From JACMJP01 sp046160675 (lineage in GTDB: Bacteria > Bacteroidota > Bacteroidia > Chitinophagales > BACL12), in assembly GCA_046160675.1 (NCBI GenBank), contig JBJXHH010000074.1, positions 1 to 12,248 of the forward strand: DNA of 12,248 nucleotides, given 5' to 3'. Positions 6,481-12,248 of this stretch are shown piece by piece. A model generated the notes under the pieces. It searched no databases. It was not told the DNA's origin and worked only from the letters and a program-made list of their open reading frames with translations. How positions within the stretch are numbered: position 1 is the stretch's first letter; each line of letters begins with the position of its first letter. Position numbers and translations under genes: made by a program.

Positions 6481-7071
6481 ATGAAATATATTGTAACAGC
6501 TCTCTTGTTTTGTGTTCAAACCGCATTTGCACAGCAAGCCTCTAAAAATATAACCATTTATGGTACTCCCACAACAGATAGTGCCCGCAAGGCGTTGGAA
6601 GGATACGACACCGTTTTCGTATATTCTGCTTTCCCCCTTCCGGAAGGCATTCCGTCTTGTGAGGATGCTCGGCCAAGGATGTATCCGGCACAACAGAACG
6701 ATGATTATTTGCATGAAGAACGTTTTGACAGTGTGTATCATGTTGTGATTTTTGATCACATTGCTACCCGCAAAATGCTAAACGTTTTTATTCCTTCGCT
6801 TAACGACCCAAATGCGAACCTTTGTGGCGTAAACCTGAATCTGAAAAACCCAGTAACCGGACAGGTTGTAGTTTTTCATGATGTATTTAACTGGATGAAC
6901 AACAAACAAAAACAGATCTTTAATACTAACCGTGAGGTACATAATCTTTGGGGGTTTTCTTCAGGGGTTAAAGCATTTCCAGTTAAGCTTTATCATGTCC
7001 CAACAGGAAAAGATTTCACTTTTGGCCATTCGGAACTGAAGATATATTTCAGGGATTTGAAAATGGAGTAA
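6481..7071 (+). CDS. Secreted protein of unknown function
   Basis: A 196-residue protein that I do not recognise. MKYIVTALLFCVQTAFAQ (1-18) is a clean signal peptide, so the product is exported. The frame could begin two codons earlier at a GTG (6475), but the ATG at 6481 gives the natural signal peptide start. The mature part has two cysteines (C60, C115), which could form a disulfide in the periplasm. It is mixed alpha/beta in composition and has HVVIFDHIATRKMLNVFIP (87-105) and TGQVVVFHDVFNWMN (126-140) as its most patterned stretches. There is no lipobox, T9SS domain or transmembrane segment. It follows the L,D-transpeptidase-like gene on the same strand (47 bases) and ends before a strong terminator, so a shared transcript and an envelope role are plausible but unproven. 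Confidence 0.8.
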   Translation: MKYIVTALLFCVQTAFAQQASKNITIYGTPTTDSARKALEGYDTVFVYSAFPLPEGIPSCEDARPRMYPAQQNDDYLHEERFDSVYHVVIFDHIATRKMLNVFIPSLNDPNANLCGVNLNLKNPVTGQVVVFHDVFNWMNNKQKQIFNTNREVHNLWGFSSGVKAFPVKLYHVPTGKDFTFGHSELKIYFRDLKME

Positions 7072-7087
7072 GTTGCAGAAATTGTTG

Positions 7088-7130
7088 AAACAAAAAGGCG
7101 ACGAGCAATCGTCGCCTTTTTGTTTTTTGT
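7088..7130. terminator. Strong bidirectional intrinsic terminator
   Basis: A perfect 16-bp stem: 7088-7103 pairs with 7110-7125 around the loop AGCAAT. Its GC-rich core is GGCGACG/CGTCGCC. A-tract and T-tract flank the core on the two sides (TTTTTGTTTTTTG on the plus strand, TTTTTGTTTC on the minus strand), so it can end transcription in both directions. It lies exactly between the convergent genes ending at 7071 and 7134. Confidence 0.93.
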
Positions 7131-7133
7131 AAT

Positions 7134-7541
7134 TTATTTTGCCTTCATCTTATTGCCCTTTGCATCATGTGTAACCTCAGCAAGTCCTAACTTTTCCATC
7201 AGTGGCGGAATGTACATCCCCACTCTTCCCCGATAACCCTTCTTTAACCCGTACCAACCACCTACAGGGTTTTTTGAAGATCGCCCCCAGGCTTCCACAG
7301 TTCCATCCTTTGCGGGTTTTTGTTCATCGGCGCTGCCAAGCTCCATCCAGTCGCCATGTTTTTTCAGCATGGCATGCAGATCGTCAAGAATGCGCAACTC
7401 ATAATGCAGAATAGTTTTTCCAACTGTACACACTAAAATCTCTTTGCCGTCTTTCTCATCGGTGTGCATTGTGAATTCTGAAGTGAGAGGAGGAGTTTTG
7501 AGTAACATGGGTTTTTCTTTTGTTCCAATCTTATGTTTCAT
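7134..7541 (-). CDS. Conserved small protein of unknown function
   Basis: A 135-residue soluble protein without signal peptide or membrane segment. It has the look of a conserved family: TSEFTMHTDEKDGKEILVC near 20-38, a short helix LHAMLKKHGDWMELGSADEQ near 54-73, then VEAWGRSSKNPVGGWYGLKKG near 82-102 and YIPPLMEKLGLAEV near 110-123. Similar small proteins occur, to my knowledge, in soil Bacteroidota and other bacteria, but I cannot name the family or a function with confidence. The one cysteine (C38) is unpaired. It is the last gene of a minus-strand set led by a sigma factor, starts 9 bases after the preceding stop, and ends at a strong terminator. Co-expression with its neighbours is therefore likely. 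Confidence 0.82.
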   Translation of the reverse strand: MKHKIGTKEKPMLLKTPPLTSEFTMHTDEKDGKEILVCTVGKTILHYELRILDDLHAMLKKHGDWMELGSADEQKPAKDGTVEAWGRSSKNPVGGWYGLKKGYRGRVGMYIPPLMEKLGLAEVTHDAKGNKMKAK

Positions 7542-7550
7542 AAAACGTTT

Positions 7551-7865
7551 TTAATTGTCAAAAATAGTATTTGATGCACCAACAAAACTTAGAAGTTCCT
7601 GTTTCGGCGTAACCTCAGGACCGCTAGCTTTAAGTTGTTCCTGAAAATGTTTAAAGGAGGGCAACTCATTTAGAATCTTCTGATCCTCATCAGATTTGAA
7701 AAATGCAGTATGTATAAACGTTTTGTTATCAGCCGATAAACATGCATTATATTGTAACCCTTTTAAATTCATTCTTTGCAGATCAGCCATTACTAGTTTT
7801 ATGTTAACCTGATTTTGTACTGCATAGTCATCCTTGGTTGTATATATAACTTTTATAACTTTCAT
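7551..7865 (-). CDS. Small protein, predicted dimeric alpha/beta-barrel (ABM-like) fold
   Basis: A 104-residue cytoplasmic protein. It begins with a strand MKVIKVIYTTKDDY, then a helix rich in polar residues (about 15-32), a second strand LKGLQYNACLSADNKTFIHTAFFKS (about 34-58), and a second helix ending in SFKHFQEQLKAS (about 70-81). This strand-helix-strand-strand-helix order and the HTAFFKS-type strand suggest a ferredoxin-like dimeric alpha/beta barrel, as in antibiotic-biosynthesis monooxygenase (ABM) relatives. The match is by layout, not by a catalytic motif, so no reaction is claimed. It lies 4 bases after the SRPBCC gene and 9 bases before the next gene, giving a tight operon. SRPBCC and ABM-like folds both accommodate small hydrophobic ligands, which may be relevant here. 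Confidence 0.78.
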   Translation of the reverse strand: MKVIKVIYTTKDDYAVQNQVNIKLVMADLQRMNLKGLQYNACLSADNKTFIHTAFFKSDEDQKILNELPSFKHFQEQLKASGPEVTPKQELLSFVGASNTIFDN

Positions 7866-7869
7866 TTTG

Positions 7870-8382
7870 TTAGTTTTTTGAGTTCATAATTGCTTCAGCT
7901 TCTTTTTTCAGGTCTGCAGCAAACTGTTCAAATGTTGCATCAAAAGGAGGGATGTATTTTGCATACATCGGGAACATGAGCCCGCCAATTTTTTCTGACA
8001 TGGCGAATGTTGTTGTTCCATTAGCACTTTTAGTGAGGGTATAAGTTCTGCTTCCTTTGCTGTCACCCCAAACCATGCTTTGCGCTGGTACAAACTCTTT
8101 TACTTTCAGTTTGAAAATTCTTTTTTCATCCAGTACAGACTTAAGATAGATTTTTTCGTTCAACGCAATAGTGCCCTCAAGCGAGGTAACAGTTGAGTTC
8201 CATCTTGGGTAATCTGCTGCATTGGTGAGGATGGCCCAGATAATGGAAGGGTCAGCGTTGATATTTATACTTACGGAGGTTTCCCGGTTAAAAGTTTCTT
8301 TTACCGTAGTGGCTTTCCCTTCCTGAGCCATTGCTATAGTTGTAGTTGCCATAATTGTTACAATTGTGATGATCTTTTTCAT
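7870..8382 (-). CDS. Exported SRPBCC (START/polyketide cyclase-like) protein
   Basis: A 170-residue protein with a signal peptide at about 1-19 (MKKIITIVTIMATTTIAMA). It is followed by an SRPBCC helix-grip domain from about 35 to the end. Hallmarks are SVSININADPSIIWAILTNAADYPRWNS (about 36-63, first strand, two helices and the 'YPRWN' turn), the inner strands KIYLKSVLDEKRIFKLKVKEFVPAQSMVW, and a long C-terminal helix (FDATFEQFAADLKKEAEAIM). SRPBCC domains enclose a hydrophobic ligand pocket; ligand and reaction here are unknown. A cleavable signal on such a domain is unusual, since most family members are cytoplasmic. The gene lies 67 bases after the sigma-factor gene and leads the three small genes, so it may carry its own promoter, possibly one recognised by that sigma factor. 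Confidence 0.85.
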   Translation of the reverse strand: MKKIITIVTIMATTTIAMAQEGKATTVKETFNRETSVSININADPSIIWAILTNAADYPRWNSTVTSLEGTIALNEKIYLKSVLDEKRIFKLKVKEFVPAQSMVWGDSKGSRTYTLTKSANGTTTFAMSEKIGGLMFPMYAKYIPPFDATFEQFAADLKKEAEAIMNSKN

Positions 8383-8449
8383 TCTCTTTTGTTTAATAAG
8401 ATTTTGACGAATGAGCGGAAAAAAACGATAGGCGAATTAGAAACTTTTT

Positions 8450-9235
8450 CTAAATTTTTTCCATTACTTGTCGATTATGCTCTAAATGATGCAATTGGAG
8501 CGCAGCAGCATTAGATGTATAGGGGTCAAGTTCCCGGAGAATCTCCATTCGAAGATTAAAAAGATGTTCTTTATTTCCCTGTTCAGCCAAGCGGGCCATT
8601 TCTATTTTCATAATTTCTTCCTGTGTATTTTGCTTTGGGTTAAAAATGCCATTCAGTTCAGAACATTGATGGCAAGTCCCTTCCTTGTTTATTAAAGCGC
8701 ACCTGCCATCAAAAATCTGGATCATTTTACTTCTGCCTGTATGCAGGTAGTATTTTACCATTGATTCAGTTGTGTTTAAAATCTCCATGATCTCTGCCAC
8801 TTTGAATTCATATACCTCTTTTAAAAAAATGCATATCTGCTGTTCCAGCGGGAGGCTCTTAGAAATGCATGCGAAACAAAAAGTGATATGTTCTTTTATT
8901 TCAAATTGCCCCTGTGGTGATGTCATGCGTATATGCAAAGCATCCTGAAAAAATTGTTTGTTATGCAGTGCCGCTTCTTTTGTAATGTCAGTAACATTTT
9001 CCACCCAGCGTTTTTGCGCCCGCAGATTATCCTTAGCCAGATTAGAGGCAATAGTGAAAAGCCATGTTTTAAGAGAAGACTCGTTACGGAAAGTATGCAG
9101 TTTGTCCAGCGCTTTTATATAGGTATCATGCACAAGGTCCTCAGCGTCTGCAATACTTGCGGTTATCCTTAACAAAAAAGATTTGAGTTGCCCGGCAATG
9201 GTTTCAAATTCACGGTTGAAAAGTTCTATAGTCAT
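8450..9235 (-). CDS. ECF-type sigma-70 family RNA polymerase sigma factor with cysteine-rich C-terminal extension
   Basis: A 261-residue sigma factor. Region 2 is at about 5-75, with AEDLVHDTYIKAL (31-43) and SSLKTWLFTIASNLAKDNLR (53-72), typical of group 4 (ECF) sigma factors. Region 4 is at about 115-175, with LPLEQQICIFLKEVYEFKV and the helix-turn-helix ILNTTESMVKYYLHTGRSKM. After it comes an extension of about 85 residues: CALINKEGTCHQCSELNGIF (179-198), a helical stretch and a histidine-rich end (H249, H250, H253). Cysteines sit at C120-x2-C123, C135 and C179-x8-C188-x2-C191, a plausible metal or redox site. No separate anti-sigma gene is beside it. The open frame reaches a TTG at 9259, but the ATG at 9235 starts directly at the first sigma helix and was chosen. 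It heads a set with the SRPBCC gene and two small genes. Confidence 0.9.
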   Translation of the reverse strand: MTIELFNREFETIAGQLKSFLLRITASIADAEDLVHDTYIKALDKLHTFRNESSLKTWLFTIASNLAKDNLRAQKRWVENVTDITKEAALHNKQFFQDALHIRMTSPQGQFEIKEHITFCFACISKSLPLEQQICIFLKEVYEFKVAEIMEILNTTESMVKYYLHTGRSKMIQIFDGRCALINKEGTCHQCSELNGIFNPKQNTQEEIMKIEMARLAEQGNKEHLFNLRMEILRELDPYTSNAAALQLHHLEHNRQVMEKI

Positions 9236-9307
9236 GTTTTCTTTGCTGTTGAATAACAAATCTGAAATAAAGGTAGGAATTCTTGGCAGCGTAAATATTT
9301 GTAATTC

Positions 9308-9332
9308 AAAAAAAACCGGCTATCGCCGGCTT
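9308..9332 (-). terminator. Intrinsic terminator of the gliding-motility-type gene
   Basis: Read on the minus strand: AAGCCGGC, loop GATA, GCCGGTTT (one G-T wobble), with a run of eight T starting in the stem and continuing past it. This is a textbook rho-independent terminator, 25 bases after the stop of the 630-residue gene. It separates that gene from the sigma-factor gene downstream. Confidence 0.88.
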
Positions 9333-9357
9333 CAAAATTTTTTAACTCCAGAGATAT

Positions 9358-11250
9358 TTATCTCACCAAAGTAAATCCACCCCCGCTTGTAAAAAGATCA
9401 CCTGTATTAAAGGAAGCAGAGACCTGGTATACATAAGCGCCAACTTCGGCATCCTCTCCATTAATTTTTCCGTCCCAACCCATGCTGTATGTCATATCAG
9501 TAGTTGTAAATACCAGCTCACCCCAACGATCATAAATATTTAACTCATAGTTGGTAACATTATAACCGAACGCATTGAAGAAATCATTGATAGCATCTCC
9601 GTTCGGAGTAAATGCATTTGGAAAAAACACCTCAGGAATAAACTCAACATTTACAGTAATATAATCACTCGCTGAGCAGCCATTCAGGTCGCTTACACTC
9701 ACAAGGTAAGTAGTGCTCACCAAGGGTGAAACAACATAAGTGAAACAGGGGTCTATACCGCCACAGTCTAAATATCCACCAGGTGGGCCCCAGCTTACCC
9801 CGCTCACTGCGCTGGTGGGAATACTCACAATTGCTTCGATAGAATAGGAGGCACCCTGGGGGATGGTTACATCGGGCCCGGCATCTATTGTAAGCTCTGC
9901 CGGCTCATCTATTGTAACTGTTATTTCCTTTGAGCATCCATTATCATCTGTAACAATAATGGTGTATTCGCCAGCAGCAAGACCTGTAAAGTCTGGGCTG
10001 CTTTGGGGGTCTCCGCCATTGATAGTATAGGTATAAGGAGTGGCACCACCGCTAGTTGCCAAAGTTATTTCTCCATCGGTATATCCGAAACAAGTAGCAT
10101 CAATAACGTCGGCAGTAGTTAATTCAAGCTCAGGAGCCTCTTCAATAGTGAAGCTATAAATTTTCACACAACCATCAGAAGAAGTAACGGTAACAAAATA
10201 GTCACCACCATCTAAACCTGAAACGGATGTTACATCAGTTTCGCCACTGCTCCATTCATAAGAGAACGGGCCTCCCGTCCCTGTTACTGTTATACTGGCC
10301 GATCCATCACCTGCGCCCCCGCATGAAACATTTGTTGTTGTAACTGTTGCGGTAAGGCTGTTAGCAACCGTTATTGTTACATCATCAGTATAGATAGTTC
10401 CATCACAGAGCGTTTGAACAACTGTATATGTAGTAGTTACTTCAGGCGAAACATCAGTAGTTGCACCGGAATCTATGAGAGTAGAGCCTTCGTACCATTT
10501 TATTTCACTTGTAAACCAGCGCCAGCTTTCATTTTCAGCACTCCAAGCCTCTGCATTTCTACCCTCTACTGCATAAGCAAAATCACCGGCTGTGTTTTGA
10601 ACCCCCTGGGTTGCGATACCAAGATCCCAGGTTGGACATATGTCGACACTTTGAAAATGATTCTCAATAAAATTTGTTGTTTCTTGCAATACTATCTGAA
10701 AAGTACCTTCAAAATCTGTACAGGAGAATAAAGGAACTTCTTCCCATGTTATAACACATTTCCTATAAGGCGCAGTCCCAATAACCTCGTAATGTAAGCA
10801 GTCAGTACAAAGTCCTGTATGCCAGTCAGTCCATGGACTAAAGATTGCGGGTCTTGGAACATCAGCAGAAGCGTCCGGAATCGGTCCGTCAGGCGTCCAG
10901 TTTACATCCATAGCGCTTGTAGGTTCTGGAAAACTTATCCAACCATTAGAAGCAAGGTAAAACTCAGTGTATTCTTCACCAAAGAAACAAAAGGTAAAAC
11001 CTATCTCATAGGGGCCAGTATGTGTATCGTCAACCATTGAAAAAGAGGTGCCACCTATCGGTTCCAGGGCATATGGTATTTCTTTATAAGTGTAACAATC
11101 TGTACAAATATCCACCAGGTCAGCGTAGAGCGTTACGGTTTCACCGGAACAAATGGTTGTATCCGGATGGGCTGTTATTTGCGAGAAACAATTGCCTGAT
11201 GCCCAAACAAATAAAGGCAGAGCGGCAAAACGCAGAAATAATCTTTTCAT
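9358..11250 (-). CDS. Gliding-motility-type T9SS protein with SprB-like repeats and type B sorting domain
   Basis: A 630-residue cell-surface or secreted protein. A signal peptide spans 1-24 (ending NCFSQ). An N-terminal region, about 55-205, resembles a nidogen-like extracellular beta domain (FTFCFFGEEYTEFYLASNGW) and has two CTDC pairs (C49/C52, C148/C151). An Ig-like segment follows (about 248-296). Two SprB-type repeats come next, at about 298-371 and 378-449. Each runs from a conserved C-x(3)-DG or C-x-G-x(2)-DG start through [GD]-YxVTV to a DGC/NGC and EEAPEL/DEPAEL end. A further Ig- or PKD-like domain lies at about 455-535. The C-terminal type B sorting domain (about 541-630) starts FFPNAFTPNGDAINDFF, with IYDRWGELVF and GAYVYQV. 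It is exported by the T9SS. Adhesion or motility roles are inferred from relatives; no enzyme motif is visible. It stands alone with its own terminator. Confidence 0.93.
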   Translation of the reverse strand: MKRLFLRFAALPLFVWASGNCFSQITAHPDTTICSGETVTLYADLVDICTDCYTYKEIPYALEPIGGTSFSMVDDTHTGPYEIGFTFCFFGEEYTEFYLASNGWISFPEPTSAMDVNWTPDGPIPDASADVPRPAIFSPWTDWHTGLCTDCLHYEVIGTAPYRKCVITWEEVPLFSCTDFEGTFQIVLQETTNFIENHFQSVDICPTWDLGIATQGVQNTAGDFAYAVEGRNAEAWSAENESWRWFTSEIKWYEGSTLIDSGATTDVSPEVTTTYTVVQTLCDGTIYTDDVTITVANSLTATVTTTNVSCGGAGDGSASITVTGTGGPFSYEWSSGETDVTSVSGLDGGDYFVTVTSSDGCVKIYSFTIEEAPELELTTADVIDATCFGYTDGEITLATSGGATPYTYTINGGDPQSSPDFTGLAAGEYTIIVTDDNGCSKEITVTIDEPAELTIDAGPDVTIPQGASYSIEAIVSIPTSAVSGVSWGPPGGYLDCGGIDPCFTYVVSPLVSTTYLVSVSDLNGCSASDYITVNVEFIPEVFFPNAFTPNGDAINDFFNAFGYNVTNYELNIYDRWGELVFTTTDMTYSMGWDGKINGEDAEVGAYVYQVSASFNTGDLFTSGGGFTLVR

Positions 11251-11434
11251 AATTGTTAGAAAAAGTGTTTTGAGCGACTAAAGGTACTGAAATTTTTGCC
11301 TGTGAACTATATATATTCTTACAAGGGAAGGCGGCTTTTTACAATTAGATGATAGAACTCAGATGCAACATTTGAATAGAAAAAAGCGTTTTATAAAAGC
11401 TGCACAATTTTATCACCTTTAAAACAGGAATCGC
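11251..11434. other. Intergenic region between the T9SS gene and the small gene
   Basis: A 184-base AT-rich stretch between divergent genes. I found no RNA gene, no clear TAnnTTTG promoter on either strand, and no repeat. A TTTG at 11371-11374 is followed by TATAAAAG at the right spacing, but the second element matches the consensus poorly. Confidence 0.5.
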
Positions 11435-11623
11435 ATGACGATGCTCGAATATTTTAAGATGATCCTACAGAAAGTAAGTTTTGACATAAGCCTCTTTCGC
11501 AGCGAATTAAATAAAGCGTTACAAAGTTTAACAATGGAAGAAAGGAATGAGCTGAAGAGATGGTGTATCCAAACCTTCGGGCTTCCATTTTGCAAACAAG
11601 CCATGCCGGACTTTTCATTGTAA
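11435..11623 (+). CDS. Small conserved-looking protein, 62 residues
   Basis: A 62-residue soluble, mostly helical protein: MTMLEYFKMILQKVSFDISL, then FRSELNKALQSLTMEERNELKRW and a short tail with C44 and C53. The amphipathic pattern, with aromatic residues in LEYFKMIL and the acidic-basic ELKRWC helix, looks like a real coding sequence. It reads like short proteins I associate with Chitinophagales genomes (MLEYYK... ELKxWC), but that is memory rather than a search. ATG at 11435 or 11441 are both possible, two codons apart. The minus-strand frames across it contain low-complexity hydrophobic text and look like shadows. It ends 8 bases before the convergent stop at 11632. Function unknown; no DNA-binding, signal or membrane motif is seen. 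Confidence 0.65.
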   Translation: MTMLEYFKMILQKVSFDISLFRSELNKALQSLTMEERNELKRWCIQTFGLPFCKQAMPDFSL

Positions 11624-11631
11624 ATATTCTT

Positions 11632-12248
11632 TCACTCAATTTTCCATTTTAACTCAACTTCCCAGTTCGCCTTTGTAGTAACTTCCGCGGGGTAAAATAA
11701 AATTTGTTCAGGTTGTTTTTTCTGAGAAAGATCTCCCGTGTCCCAACTGCCGTTTTTGTTTTTATCTTTTATAACCCTGAAAATATATTTTGAAGGAAGG
11801 GTGTTTGAGAAAGTTAGCCCGGGAGACGTATTTGAAGGAATGAATGTTTCACTTATCAAAGTCATATCCTGTTCCATGAATTGAAGAATGAGATCGTCGG
11901 GCGAAGTATTTTTGATGTTTAAAATAATACTTCCGTAATCCTCTGTTTTTTTCGTAAAGAGAAAAAAACTTGCTGTATCATTTGCCAGTCCGAAAATATC
12001 TTTTGTTGCACCGGCCTCCATTTTTAAAATATAATTTTTTGCAGGCAACCAGTTATACCTGATTAGGAGTTTTTGTTTTTTTAGAGGGTCAATTTTTATT
12101 TCCGGAACAATAATGTTTTGAGAGGTATCTTGCTTTAATAAGAATTTTTCAGCATAAAAAGTATCTAGTGGGTTTGAAAAAACGAGCTCAATTTCTTTGG
12201 TTAGGTCCCATCCGGCGAAGAGCCGGGATAAGGATTCGCCGCGGGTTG
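11632..12248 (-). CDS. Ig-like-domain surface protein, C-terminal part
   Basis: The frame is open from its stop (11632-11634) to the right edge of the window without any stop codon, giving about 204 C-terminal residues. The gene's start lies outside the window. Apparent starts inside, such as the TTG at 12046-12048, fall in the middle of a domain and are not real. The edge-side part (about residues 1-80 of the fragment) reads like a bacterial SbsA-type Ig-like domain: IELVFSNPLDTFYAEKFLL, then RYNWLPAKNYILKMEAGATKD, then FGLANDT. The final part has a strand-rich domain with YIFRVIKDKNKNGSWDTGD, where the D-x-N-x-N-G-x-x-D spacing suggests a calcium-binding loop. It ends in KANWEVELKWKIE. No T9SS sorting domain is present at this end. 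A cell-surface or periplasmic protein is inferred; in relatives these are lipoproteins with a large N-terminal part. Confidence 0.83.
   Translation of the reverse strand, partial: TRGESLSRLFAGWDLTKEIELVFSNPLDTFYAEKFLLKQDTSQNIIVPEIKIDPLKKQKLLIRYNWLPAKNYILKMEAGATKDIFGLANDTASFFLFTKKTEDYGSIILNIKNTSPDDLILQFMEQDMTLISETFIPSNTSPGLTFSNTLPSKYIFRVIKDKNKNGSWDTGDLSQKKQPEQILFYPAEVTTKANWEVELKWKIE

Noticed and set aside
8437..8453. Hairpin TTAGAAA-CTT-TTTCTAA at the end of the sigma gene
   Set aside because: The stem is AT-rich and weak. On the minus strand, where the gene is transcribed, no T-tract follows, so I do not call it a terminator.
9236..9259. TTG-started extension of the sigma factor
   Set aside because: The extra eight residues lie before the first helix of sigma region 2, and the ATG at 9235 is a better start.
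11419..11639. Minus-strand open frames opposite the 62-residue gene
   Set aside because: Their translations lack a coherent domain pattern and one overlaps the convergent gene's end; the plus-strand frame looks more like protein.
1..12248. CRISPR array, tRNA, rRNA, insertion sequence, prophage or toxin-antitoxin pair
   Set aside because: I scanned for regular spaced repeats, cloverleaf-like segments, transposase motifs and paired small toxin genes and saw none. The tandem small regulators at 348-1012 are paralogues of each other, not a toxin and antitoxin.

Overview
The window comes from a member of the Bacteroidota, probably a Chitinophagales or Sphingobacteriales-like lineage. This rests on two proteins with type IX secretion sorting domains (one type A, one type B with SprB-like repeats), a near-perfect Bacteroidota promoter (TTTG, 20 bases, TAGTTTTG), low GC content by eye, and almost no Shine-Dalgarno sequences. 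No rRNA, tRNA, CRISPR array, insertion sequence or phage gene was found. It looks like ordinary chromosome with several lineage-specific genes.

Left part (1-3735): the 3' end of tsaB (tRNA t6A synthesis) is followed by two tandem, paralogous ArsR-like winged-helix regulators behind their own promoter. Convergent to them, with stop codons directly abutting, is nadA (quinolinate synthase). A 359-base gene-free, AT-rich stretch with small repeats separates nadA from nadD. nadD is the downstream partner of a DUF1295 membrane enzyme gene. nadA and nadD both serve NAD synthesis but are not a tight operon.

Middle part (3844-7071): a YceI-family lipoprotein, a strong hairpin terminator, a type A T9SS cargo protein, then, divergent from it, an L,D-transpeptidase-like secreted protein and a secreted protein of unknown family. 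Every protein here carries an export signal, so this is a cell-envelope neighbourhood. A 16-bp-stem terminator closes it.

Right part (7134-9235): a minus-strand gene set begins with a cysteine-rich ECF-type sigma factor. Three small genes follow: an exported SRPBCC protein, a predicted alpha/beta-barrel protein and a conserved protein of unknown function. The last three are 4 and 9 bases apart. This is the most interesting unit of the window: a possible sigma factor with built-in metal or redox sensing beside its likely targets.

Far right (9308-12248): a 630-residue gliding-motility-type T9SS protein with its own terminator, a 62-residue small gene, and the C-terminal part of a large Ig-like-domain protein that runs off the window edge.

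Several starts were moved from the longest open frame to an internal ATG at a signal peptide or domain start (5666, 6481, 9235). The last protein has no start in the window; its frame stays open to the right edge.
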